NCBI GenBank assembly: GCA_003244035.1
Contig: QHBV01000011.1
Span: 595-20,941, forward strand
DNA length: 20,347 nt
Direction: 5' to 3'
DNA from: Solirubrobacterales bacterium
Lineage (GTDB): Bacteria; Actinomycetota; Thermoleophilia; Solirubrobacterales; Solirubrobacteraceae
Part shown: positions 1-6,295 of the stretch, piece by piece
How positions within the stretch are numbered: position 1 is the first letter of the stretch
How the letters are laid out: each line of letters starts with the position of its first letter
Notes under the pieces: model-generated
Seen by the model: only the letters and a program-made list of their open reading frames with translations
Databases searched by the model: none
What the model was told of the DNA's origin: nothing
Made by a program: the position numbers and the translations under genes

Positions 1-38
1 GAGAAGGCGGAATGGCAGTGGAGCTCGACGTAGGTCAT
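1..38 (-). CDS. dnaE2: Error-prone DNA polymerase DnaE2, N-terminal fragment (runs off left edge)
   Basis: Only the first codons are in the window. Read on the minus strand from ATG at 38 they give MTYVELHCHSAFS. The 'ELHCHSAFS' pattern is the opening of the PHP domain at the N-terminus of bacterial DNA polymerase III alpha subunits, and the form with LHCHSAFS resembles DnaE2. DnaE2 is the translesion replicase that works with ImuB in SOS mutagenesis. An in-frame upstream ATG at 47 (adding MSS) is possible. The gene starts within or immediately beside an SOS box (38-53), and an ImuB gene carrying a similar box lies 6 kb away, which supports DnaE2 over the housekeeping DnaE1. The call rests on 13 residues plus context. 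Confidence 0.72.
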   Translation of the reverse strand, partial: MTYVELHCHSAF

Positions 39-53
39 CGAACTCATGTTCGC
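38..53 (-). promoter_or_regulatory. SOS box (LexA operator) at the dnaE2 start
   Basis: Minus strand reads GCGAACATGAGTTCGA. It differs from the mycobacterial/actinobacterial LexA consensus TCGAAC-N4-GTTCGA only at the first base. The core GAAC-N4-GTTC palindrome is at 40-51. It covers the region of the dnaE2 start codon, so LexA bound here would block transcription and the start site directly. The 13 bases at 45-57 recur exactly at 6235-6247, at the imuB start. Confidence 0.75.
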
Positions 54-86
54 ATACTGGAGACGATGCGCGGCACTCCTGACAGA

Positions 87-92
87 TATGAT
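87..92 (+). promoter_or_regulatory. Candidate -10 box for the MFS/TetR operon
   Basis: TATGAT is a strong -10 match in otherwise GC-rich sequence, 51 bases before the MFS start codon. A transcript would start near 99. No good -35 hexamer is visible at the expected distance, so the call is tentative. Confidence 0.35.
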
Positions 93-99
93 TAGTTGC

Positions 100-121
100 T
101 GCTAAGGTCTCCCAGTTAGCA
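100..121 (+). promoter_or_regulatory. Inverted repeat at the expected transcription start; candidate TetR operator
   Basis: TGCTAA at 100-105 and TTAGCA at 116-121 form a perfect 6-bp inverted repeat with a 10-bp spacer, directly downstream of the candidate -10 box. TetR regulators often bind such sites over the promoter of their own exporter operon, and one is encoded downstream (1638-2282). Binding is inferred. Confidence 0.28.
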
Positions 122-143
122 ATCGCTACTCAGGAGACCAACG

Positions 144-1478
144 ATGTCGGATTCAAGGCGCAGGGGATGGACACTGGGACTCGTCTCGGTCGGACTGTTC
201 ATGGTGGTGCTCGACAACCTCGTCGTCAGCGTCGCGCTGCCGAGCATCCACCGCGACCTGAACGCCTCGATCCAGGCGCTCGAGTGGACCGTCAACGCGT
301 ACGTGCTCGCGTACGCGGTGCTGCTCCTGACGGGCGCCGCACTCGGCGACCGCTTCGGCCGTAGGCGGATGTTCATCACGGGGATCGCGCTCTTCACCGC
401 GTCCTCGGCGGCCGCGGCGCTCGCCCCCACGACGGGCCTGCTGATCGCCGCGCGGGCGCTGCAGGGAATCGGTGCGGCGATCGTCACGCCGTTGACGCTG
501 ACGCTGCTGGCGGATGCGTTCCCACCGGAGCGTCGTGGGCTCGCGCTAGGAGTGTGGTCGGGGATCAGCGGGATCGCCGTCGCGCTCGGGCCGCTCGTCG
601 GCGGCGCGGTCGTACAGGTGCTCTCGTGGCATTGGATCTTCTGGATCAACGTCCCGATCGGGATCGTGCTCGCGCCGCTGGCAGCGTCGCGGCTGGCGGA
701 GAGCCGGGGGGCATCGAGAGTGCTCGACCTGCGCGGCCTGCTGCTCGCCTCCAGCGGGCTGTTCGGGATCGTCTACGGTGTCGTGCGCTCGCAGTCGCTG
801 GGGTGGACGAGCCCCCAGATCGTCGCGGCGCTGGCCCTCGGCACGCTGCTGTTGCTCGCGTTCGTCGCCCACGAGTTGCGCACGGATGAGCCGATGCTGC
901 CGATGAGCTTCTTCGCCAACCGCGGCTTCGCCGTGACCAACGCGGTCTCGCTGACGATGTGGTTCGGGATGTTCGGGTCGATCTTCTTCCTCAGCCAGTA
1001 CCTGCAGAACGTGCTTCACAACTCCCCGCTGCAGGCGGGAGTCAAGCTGCTCGCGTGGACCGGCGCGACGATGATCGTCGCGCCGCTCGCGGGGGTCTTC
1101 TCCGAGCGCTACGGGAGCCGCTGGTTCATGGTCGCCGGACTCGGGCTGCAAGCGGTGGCACTCGCGTGGATGGCCGAGCTCGCCGGCGTCGGCCAGAGCT
1201 ACGCCAGCATCGTCGCTCCCTTCGTCCTGGCCGGGACCGGGATGGCGCTCGTGTTCGCACCGTCGGCTAATGCCGTGCTGTCCTCGGTGCAGGCCCACCA
1301 GGCCGGACAGGCCTCAGGAGCGGCCAACGCGATCCGCGAGCTCGGCGGCGTGCTCGGCGTGGCGGTGCTCGCGCCGTGTTCACGAGCCACGGCAGCTACG
1401 TCTCCCCGCAGGCATACATCCACGGGCTGGTCCCGGCGCTCTGGGTCGGCGCGGGCGTGCTCGGCGTCGGGGCGATGA
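144..1478 (+). CDS. MFS multidrug exporter, DHA2 (EmrB/QacA-like) family, frameshifted near its 3' end
   Basis: This is a proton-coupled drug exporter of the 14-helix DHA2 family in the cytoplasmic membrane. Residues 23-33 (LDNLVVSVALP) match the family's first-helix motif. GDRFGRR at 68-74 is MFS motif A, GPLVGG at 149-154 is motif C, and WHWIFWINVPIG follows at 162-173. An AGGAG-type ribosome site lies 7-8 bases before the ATG. Homology stops at about residue 410 (base 1371): after GVLGVAVLA the reading frame becomes an Arg/Ser/Thr-rich tail. The expected last helix continues in the +2 frame from 1376 to 1651. Adding one base near 1371-1376 would restore a protein of about 502 residues, so this is either a single-base sequencing error or a recent loss of function. 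The TetR gene overlaps the restored end, which argues for one operon. Confidence 0.85.
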   Translation: MSDSRRRGWTLGLVSVGLFMVVLDNLVVSVALPSIHRDLNASIQALEWTVNAYVLAYAVLLLTGAALGDRFGRRRMFITGIALFTASSAAAALAPTTGLLIAARALQGIGAAIVTPLTLTLLADAFPPERRGLALGVWSGISGIAVALGPLVGGAVVQVLSWHWIFWINVPIGIVLAPLAASRLAESRGASRVLDLRGLLLASSGLFGIVYGVVRSQSLGWTSPQIVAALALGTLLLLAFVAHELRTDEPMLPMSFFANRGFAVTNAVSLTMWFGMFGSIFFLSQYLQNVLHNSPLQAGVKLLAWTGATMIVAPLAGVFSERYGSRWFMVAGLGLQAVALAWMAELAGVGQSYASIVAPFVLAGTGMALVFAPSANAVLSSVQAHQAGQASGAANAIRELGGVLGVAVLAPCSRATAATSPRRHTSTGWSRRSGSARACSASGR

Positions 1479-1651
1479 TCGCGGCCGCGATCCCGTTCAG
1501 CACCCGCACCGTTCCAGACCCGGACACGATCCCGATGCCGGCCTCGACGGCCTCGACGCCAGGCCCGGTCGCGACCGCGCCGGTGGCAGGCCCGGTTCCC
1601 AGGGTCGCGATGGCCGATCCGGCCGCGGAGCCCGTCCATGCCACCGCCTGA
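1376..1651 (+). pseudogene. Out-of-frame 3' remainder of the DHA2 exporter
   Basis: Continuing from VFTSHGSYVSPQAYIHGLV, this frame encodes the last periplasmic loop, then a hydrophobic segment (PALWVGAGVLGVGAMIAAAIPF) that would be helix 14, then a Pro/Ala/Thr-rich cytoplasmic tail ending at TGA 1649-1651. The segment is a poor independent gene but an excellent continuation of the upstream exporter once one base is inserted near 1374. It should be merged with the 144 gene if resequencing shows the missing base. Confidence 0.75.
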
Positions 1652-2282
1652 GGTTGCCGTAGGATCGGGTCCGATCTCGATGAGCATCGATGCAGCGCCA
1701 GCCAAGCGCCAGCGCGTCCCGGCAGCCCAGCGCCGGGACGCGCTGATCGAAGCCGCCGTCCACGAGTTCGCTCACGGCGGCCTCCACGGCACACCCGTGG
1801 CGCGGATCGCGCGGCGGGTCGGCGTCGCTCAGCCGTACGTCTTCAGCCTCTTTGCCACCAAGCGGGAGCTGTTCCTGGCGGCGGTGCAGCGCGGCTTCGA
1901 GCTGATCGCGGAGACCTTCTCCCGAGCGGCAGCGGAGTTCGAGTCCGACCAGGGCGCGATCTCCTCCGCGGACGCCGACGTGCTCACGGCGATGGGCCGT
2001 GCGTACGTTCAGCTGCTCGATTCGCACCGCGACTACCTGATGCTCCAGCACCATGCCTATGCCGCCTGCGATGACCCGCTGATCCGAGAACGTGTGCGCA
2101 TCTGCTACGCGTGGATCGTGGCCGAGGTCGAGCGGCTCTCGGGCGCTCAGCAAGACCGGATCGACGAGTTCTTCCGTCACGGCATGTGGTTGAACGTCGC
2201 CGCCGCGATGGGCGTCGAGGATCTCTCGGCGGGATGCGCGTGGATCCGGGCGGAGCAGGCGGCGGCGGCCCGCGCTGGGTGA
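1638..2282 (+). CDS. TetR/AcrR family transcriptional repressor
   Basis: A 214-residue DNA-binding regulator of usual TetR length. The N-terminal helix-turn-helix runs through RDALIEAAVHEFAHGG, then VARIARRVGVAQPYVFSLFATKRELFLAAV, which matches the TetR pattern of helix 1, the recognition helix and the 'YxxFxxKxEL' end. The remainder is a helical ligand-binding and dimer domain with no recognisable ligand. I chose ATG 1638 because GGAG lies 7 bases upstream and it overlaps the restored exporter end by 14 bases. ATG 1680 (MSIDAAPAKRQR) is a credible alternative that removes an unconserved-looking leader. It most likely represses the MFS exporter operon it sits in, in response to a drug or metabolite. 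That role is inferred from position. Confidence 0.88.
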   Translation: MPPPEVAVGSGPISMSIDAAPAKRQRVPAAQRRDALIEAAVHEFAHGGLHGTPVARIARRVGVAQPYVFSLFATKRELFLAAVQRGFELIAETFSRAAAEFESDQGAISSADADVLTAMGRAYVQLLDSHRDYLMLQHHAYAACDDPLIRERVRICYAWIVAEVERLSGAQQDRIDEFFRHGMWLNVAAAMGVEDLSAGCAWIRAEQAAAARAG

Positions 2283-2300
2283 GCTGCGACCACCGGCCGC

Positions 2301-2354
2301 GGTCGTCACGGATCAGGCGGTCGTCACGGATCAGGCGGTCGTCGCGGATCAGGC
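2301..2354. repeat. Three tandem copies of an 18-bp unit spanning the exporter stop codon
   Basis: The unit GGTCGTCACGGATCAGGC occurs at 2301-2318 and 2319-2336 without change, and at 2337-2354 with one substitution. The third copy contains the stop codon of the minus-strand MFS gene (2349-2351). Because 18 bp is six codons, each copy repeats an in-frame TGA, giving three stops in a row. The array fills most of the 66-bp gap between two convergent genes. No stable hairpin with a T-run was seen. Confidence 0.9.
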
Positions 2355-3542
2355 GGTCTCGCGCCTGCGCGCGAGCAGCACGAGCACGACCGCCGATAGG
2401 GCCGCGACCCCAGCCGCAAACGCCTCCCCGGCGGGGCGCAAGCCCACCGCCTGGGCGAGCACCCCCTCGCCGATCACCGGAATCGAGATCGCAACATAGG
2501 CGACCACGAAGAAGCTCGAGGCGATCTCCGCCCGGCGCTCGGCGGGCGAGCTCGCGTTGACGGCGGCCAGGCCGGCGCGGAAGCTCAGCCCCTGGCCGGC
2601 GCCGGCGATCACGCCGCCGAGCACGAGCAGCGCCAGCGACGAGCCGGCGAGGCCCAGCGCCAGCAGGCCCATGCCGGCGATCAGCGCGCCGGCGCCGGCC
2701 GGCATCGCCGCGCGCTCGGGCACAAACCCGAGCAGCATCTGTCCGCCCGTCGAAGCGGCGAAGACCGCGAACACGACCAGACCGACGACCGCGTGGCTGC
2801 GCACGCCGAGCGCCTGCCCAAGGAACGCCGGCGAGACCGCTGTGAACAGTCCCAGCACCGCGAAGCCGGCGAACGCGGCGAGCGCCGCTCGCGTGAACGT
2901 CGAGCGGATCTCTGCGGGCACGCTCAGCGCCTGAGGCCGCAGCCGCGGGCGCCGGCGATCGGTGATCGCCTCGGGCATCGCCCACACCCCGATCGCCGCC
3001 GGGACGAGCAGCGCCAGATTGACCCAGAAGCTCAGCCGCAGCGGCGAGGAGACCCACTGTGAGAGCAGCCCTGCCAGCAGCGGCCCGCATCCGAGGCCGC
3101 CCATGTTGGCGATGGTCGCCACCAGCGTCGCGCGCCCGCGCCGGGCCGGGGGGGCCAGGTCCACCAGCGCTGCAGTCGCGGTTCCGGTGAAGATCCCCGC
3201 CGAGAGACCCGACAGCACGCGGCCGGCGAGCAGCAGCCCGAGGCCCTGCGCCGCCAGGAATGCGACTGCGCTCAGAGCCGAGAGGCCGAGCGCGGGCAGC
3301 AGGGCCGCCCGCCGGCCGATCGCGTCCGACAGCCGGCCGAAGGACAGCAGCGCGACGATCACTCCCGCGGCATACGTGGCGAAGATCACCGTGATCATCA
3401 GCTCGGAGAAGCCGAACCGCTGCCGGTATAGCCCGTACAGGGGCGTGGGCAGCGTGGTCCCGAGCATTGTCACCGCGAACGCGTAGGCGAGGGCAGCGAA
3501 GCCGCCGGCCCGCCCCAGTGTGGCTCGCCTTGCGCCGCTCAT
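2349..3542 (-). CDS. MFS transporter (DHA1-like, 12 helices)
   Basis: A 397-residue integral membrane transporter of the major facilitator superfamily, probably a drug or metabolite exporter. The first helix (ALAYAFAVTMLGTTLPTPLY) is followed by motif A, GRLSDAIGRR at residues 69-78, and about 12 hydrophobic segments, the usual DHA1 layout. A central loop (AITDRRRPRLRPQ) separates the two halves. It starts 22 bases after the aldo/keto reductase stop on the same strand, with a GAAGG ribosome site close to the ATG, so the two probably form an operon. The protein ends at LLARRRETA, where the stop codon lies inside the 18-bp repeat array. The substrate cannot be told from sequence. Confidence 0.88.
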   Translation of the reverse strand: MSGARRATLGRAGGFAALAYAFAVTMLGTTLPTPLYGLYRQRFGFSELMITVIFATYAAGVIVALLSFGRLSDAIGRRAALLPALGLSALSAVAFLAAQGLGLLLAGRVLSGLSAGIFTGTATAALVDLAPPARRGRATLVATIANMGGLGCGPLLAGLLSQWVSSPLRLSFWVNLALLVPAAIGVWAMPEAITDRRRPRLRPQALSVPAEIRSTFTRAALAAFAGFAVLGLFTAVSPAFLGQALGVRSHAVVGLVVFAVFAASTGGQMLLGFVPERAAMPAGAGALIAGMGLLALGLAGSSLALLVLGGVIAGAGQGLSFRAGLAAVNASSPAERRAEIASSFFVVAYVAISIPVIGEGVLAQAVGLRPAGEAFAAGVAALSAVVLVLLARRRETA

Positions 3543-3564
3543 TGGCCTTCGCGCGCGGTGAGCT

Positions 3565-4713
3565 CTACGCGTGTGCTAGATCGCGAGCCGGCTCGATGCT
3601 CCAGCGCCGGCCGAGCCGCGCGAGCCGTTCGTCGAGCGCCCAGCGGTCCGGCAGGTCCTCACCCGCATGCTGCGGACTCGCGCCCTTGAGCGTCATACAG
3701 CCCGTGTTGTCGCCGAGCGCGCGGATCTCTTGCACGTCGGCGTCCGTCAGCCTGATTTCGCGCGGTAGCGCGGCGAGCTCGGCGCGCTTGTCCTCCACCG
3801 GGCGTGCACCTTGGCCAAGCTCCTGGATCAGCGTCGGCGCGACGCAGCTGACCGCTGGATGTGCCAGGTTCCACTGGCACGCAAGCTGGATCGTGCTCAG
3901 TCCTGTGCGCTGGGCGATCGGTCGCATCGCTGCAAGCCGCCTGCGACCAGCCTCGATCCACCCCGCCGGCCGGAAGCCGCGGTGGTCCCGGGGCGCCAGC
4001 TCCTGCCCCTCTGCGAGGTCGTCGAACAGCAGCCCCCCGTAGTCGACCACGCGCGTGATCACCTGCACGCCCGCCGCCTGGGCGGCGGGGAGGCACAGCT
4101 CCCCGGGCCACGGCTCGAGCGGCCCGAGGATGATCATCGCCCAGTCGATCAGCGCGCCGAAGCGCTCGAGGCAGTCGATCAGGTCGAGCGTGAAGCCGTT
4201 GGCAGGCCCCGGCGCGACCCCGATCAGGCGGGTCAGGCCGCGCTCGCGCAGCGCCGCCATCCCGCTCCAGACTTCCTCGCTGGTATATCCGGTGCGGTCG
4301 GGGTTATGCAGCATCAGCAGGTCGAAGCGGTCGATCCCGCAGCGCGCCAGGCTGCGCTCGGCTGCCATCGTCAGGTAGTCGGCATATCCGGAGGCGTCGC
4401 GCAGTCGTGGATCGGTGAAGCGCGGAAAGCCCTTGGCGCCGTCGCGCTCGCCGGTGTAGAAGTCGTGCCCGACCGCGCCGACGACGCAGATCCGTTCGCG
4501 GGAGTGCTCGGCGATCGCCCGGCCAAGCATCGTGTCGGCCTCGCCGGCGCCGTACACATCGGCGGTGATCACCGTCCTGATCCGCTCGTCCGGCGTAAAG
4601 AGCTTGATCAGGCGCTCGTCGTCGAGCGGCTCGCCGAAGTGCATGAAGCGACCCCCGCTCCAGGTGCCGACCGCGACGGGACCGGGGTCGGCAGTGGGGC
4701 ACGGCTTGGGCAT
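3565..4713 (-). CDS. Aldo/keto reductase family protein lacking the usual catalytic lysine
   Basis: A 382-residue (alpha/beta)8-barrel protein of the AKR superfamily, expected to be cytosolic and NADPH-dependent. Asp52 and Tyr54 in TADVYG and His136 in LLMLHNPD match three of the four catalytic residues. The fourth, the lysine normally in an 'IATKVG'-like strand, falls at CVVGAVGHD (residues 76-84), where no Lys is present. The C-terminal stretch GDNTGCMTLKGA at 334-345 and the ending DRWALDERLARLGRRW look like features of an actinobacterial AKR subgroup; I recall this from family knowledge and have not searched it. It is the first gene of a probable operon with the downstream MFS transporter. 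The ATG at 4713 is preceded by a TAGACT box only nine bases away, so the transcript may be nearly leaderless. Substrate unknown. Confidence 0.85.
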   Translation of the reverse strand: MPKPCPTADPGPVAVGTWSGGRFMHFGEPLDDERLIKLFTPDERIRTVITADVYGAGEADTMLGRAIAEHSRERICVVGAVGHDFYTGERDGAKGFPRFTDPRLRDASGYADYLTMAAERSLARCGIDRFDLLMLHNPDRTGYTSEEVWSGMAALRERGLTRLIGVAPGPANGFTLDLIDCLERFGALIDWAMIILGPLEPWPGELCLPAAQAAGVQVITRVVDYGGLLFDDLAEGQELAPRDHRGFRPAGWIEAGRRRLAAMRPIAQRTGLSTIQLACQWNLAHPAVSCVAPTLIQELGQGARPVEDKRAELAALPREIRLTDADVQEIRALGDNTGCMTLKGASPQHAGEDLPDRWALDERLARLGRRWSIEPARDLAHA

Positions 4714-4722
4714 CTCCGGTCA

Positions 4723-4728
4723 AGTCTA
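4723..4728 (-). promoter_or_regulatory. Candidate -10 box (TAGACT) for the AKR-MFS operon
   Basis: Minus-strand TAGACT fits the TAnnnT pattern and is nine bases before the AKR start codon, the spacing expected for a leaderless or very short-leader mRNA. The same nine-base spacing is seen at recD2 and at the 18279 gene. No clear -35. Confidence 0.3.
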
Positions 4729-4760
4729 GGACACGGCCGGACGTTTGCGTTACCGCTTGT

Positions 4761-4773
4761 ACACGTACCGTGT
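4761..4773. promoter_or_regulatory. Short palindrome between DUF6504 and AKR genes
   Basis: ACACGTACCGTGT has perfect 5-bp inverted arms (ACACG/CGTGT) around TAC. It lies just past the DUF6504 stop and upstream of the AKR candidate -10 box, where an operator would be expected. No regulator is assigned and the match could be chance. Confidence 0.22.
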
Positions 4774-4776
4774 GTC

Positions 4777-5022
4777 CTATCGCTGCCTCCACCACCTCCC
4801 GCTCTCGAGGTCGTGGAAGACGACCTCGTTGCGTCCGCAGGTCGTGACGAGCTCCCAGTAGCGCCGGCGCAGCGGGCAGCCGCTCCACCAGCGATCCTCG
4901 ACCAGCCAGGTCTCGCGCACGGCATCGACGGTGCGCGCGTCGATCGCCAGCGGCCGCCCGTCGCCGGAATCGGCGCTGACCGTGACGCGGCGCGGGACGG
5001 ACAGCCGGCGCGGCCCGGTCAT
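4777..5022 (-). CDS. DUF6504 family small protein, partner of ImuB/DnaE2
   Basis: An 81-residue soluble protein. The core, VRETWLVEDRWWSG then RRRYWELVT and VFHDLESGRWW, matches the DUF6504 pattern of a 'RVVDRWW' strand followed by an 'RRYxEL...VFHD...GRW' hairpin. In many actinobacteria this family is encoded next to imuB and dnaE2, and it is presumed to assist the SOS mutasome, but no biochemical role is known to me. Its ATG overlaps the imuB stop by 4 bases (ATGA at 5019-5022), so the two are translationally coupled and should share the upstream SOS control. The next gene in the expected order, dnaE2, is not downstream here but at the left edge of the window. Confidence 0.85.
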   Translation of the reverse strand: MTGPRRLSVPRRVTVSADSGDGRPLAIDARTVDAVRETWLVEDRWWSGCPLRRRYWELVTTCGRNEVVFHDLESGRWWRQR

Positions 5023-6221
5023 GGCTCACCCTGAAACGGCGCCAGCACGGCGCGGCGCTCGGGGAAGCGTGAGCCGGGGTCGACTTCGAGCACGCGCAGC
5101 GCGGCGTCGGGGCCGGCGGCGGCGCGCGCCTGGTGCACCGCCTCGTACAGGCGCGCGGCGCGCGCGGCGGCGGGATCCTCGAGCAGCGAGCGCTGATCGA
5201 CCGCCGGCGGGCCGAAGCGCTGGACCGACAGCCGCAGCACCTCCGCCGGCGCCGGCATCAGCGCCAGCCGCGGCACCAGCGCAAGGCGCATCCGTCCCGC
5301 CTGCGCGAGCGCCTGGCGAAAGACGACCTGCTCGCGCCACGTCCCGCCGTGCTCGACCAGCACGGCCGAGAGCACGACCGCTCGCAGCGTCCGGTCTCGC
5401 CGCTCACGCCGCGCGAGCAGGCGGTCGATCAACAGCCCCAGCCCGTGCTCGAGCTGGGTCCCGGATGCGGCCTCAGGCAGCTCCAGCGACTCGCGTACGA
5501 ACTCGGCCGCCGGCCGGGGCCGCAATGCCCCGTCACCGCCGCTGGCCAGCTCGTGGGCGAGCAGTCCCACCGTCCCGAACCGATCGGCCAGCGCCGCGGG
5601 CGCGATCGCCGCCAGCTCGCCGAGGGTGCCGATGCCCAGGCGCTCGAGCGCTTGTGGCAGATCGGCCAGCGATGGCCTGGCGCGCAGCAGCGCGACCGGG
5701 AGCGGGGCTAGGTGGACGCGCGCCTGCTCGCGGTCTCCGGAGACGATCACCGGCCGCCGCACGCGCGCTCGCGACGCCGCCGCCACAGCAGCAAACCGCG
5801 ACGGGGCGACGCCAAGGTGCATGGGAACGCGAAGGCCACGCTGGGCCGCGGCCAGCACCCCCTCGATCCCCCCGTGCAGCCGTAGCAGGCCATGCGCATC
5901 GAAGCAGGCGAGGCCCGGGCGCTCGGACTCGATCGCGGCCCCAATCGCTTCCAGGCGCACGAGCAGCCGCTCCCAGCGGTCGGCGACGCCAGCCGGATCG
6001 GGTGGCACAAGTGCCAGCCGGGGGCACCGCGCGAGTGCCTCCCCCAGCGCCATCCCCGGATGGACGCCGAATGCCTCGGCGGCGAGCGATGCCTCTCCGA
6101 CCCGCTGGGCACTTCCCGGCTCGGGTGCGAGCGCTATGGGTGCCTGCAGCAGCTCAGCCCTACCGCCGGCGGCGACGGCGAGCTGAAAGCGCGGAAGCAG
6201 GATGCAGACGATCACGGTCAT
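5019..6221 (-). CDS. imuB: ImuB-type Y-family DNA polymerase homologue (SOS mutasome protein)
   Basis: A 400-residue protein when started at ATG 6221 (MTVIVCILLPRFQLAVAAGG); an in-frame ATG at 6245 would add eight residues. It follows the Y-family polymerase order: palm (with EASLAAEAFGVHPGMALGEALARCPRL), a helix-hairpin-helix near LADLPQALERLGIGTLGELAAI, then a little-finger-like domain (ESLELPEAASGTQLEHGLGLLIDRLL). The catalytic acidic residues of active polymerases are not visible: the first strand reads CILLPRF instead of DMDxFF-like, and the second acidic site reads LACFDAHGLL. This is typical of ImuB, which acts as a clamp-binding hub for DnaE2 rather than as an enzyme. I prefer 6221 because the 6245 ATG lies in a DNA segment repeated at dnaE2, where it is not in frame, so the conservation is of the operator. 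No ImuA' gene is in the window. Confidence 0.85.
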   Translation of the reverse strand: MTVIVCILLPRFQLAVAAGGRAELLQAPIALAPEPGSAQRVGEASLAAEAFGVHPGMALGEALARCPRLALVPPDPAGVADRWERLLVRLEAIGAAIESERPGLACFDAHGLLRLHGGIEGVLAAAQRGLRVPMHLGVAPSRFAAVAAASRARVRRPVIVSGDREQARVHLAPLPVALLRARPSLADLPQALERLGIGTLGELAAIAPAALADRFGTVGLLAHELASGGDGALRPRPAAEFVRESLELPEAASGTQLEHGLGLLIDRLLARRERRDRTLRAVVLSAVLVEHGGTWREQVVFRQALAQAGRMRLALVPRLALMPAPAEVLRLSVQRFGPPAVDQRSLLEDPAAARAARLYEAVHQARAAAGPDAALRVLEVDPGSRFPERRAVLAPFQGEP

Positions 6222-6227
6222 TCGAAC

Positions 6228-6243
6228 CAGAACACATGTTCGC
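6228..6243 (-). promoter_or_regulatory. SOS box (LexA operator) at the imuB start
   Basis: Minus strand GCGAACATGTGTTCTG contains the perfect core GAAC-N4-GTTC (6230-6241), eight bases before the preferred imuB start. It shares CATGTTCGCATAC (plus strand 6235-6247) with the dnaE2 box at 45-57. It marks a separate promoter for imuB-DUF6504 despite the same-strand gene ending only 50-75 bases upstream. Confidence 0.75.
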
Positions 6244-6295
6244 ATACCTGCCGGACCGCTGGGAGCGCCAGCGCCTGGTCATCGTGATCGTTGGC

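Noticed and set aside
1984..3090. A 368-codon minus-strand open frame containing RLIRDD repeats
   Set aside because: The repeat is the 18-bp array read in another frame, and the rest is antisense to TetR and out of frame with the MFS gene.
6222..6245. Eight extra residues on ImuB from ATG 6245
   Set aside because: This stretch is the SOS operator, shared as DNA with dnaE2 where it is in a different frame, so its conservation does not indicate coding.
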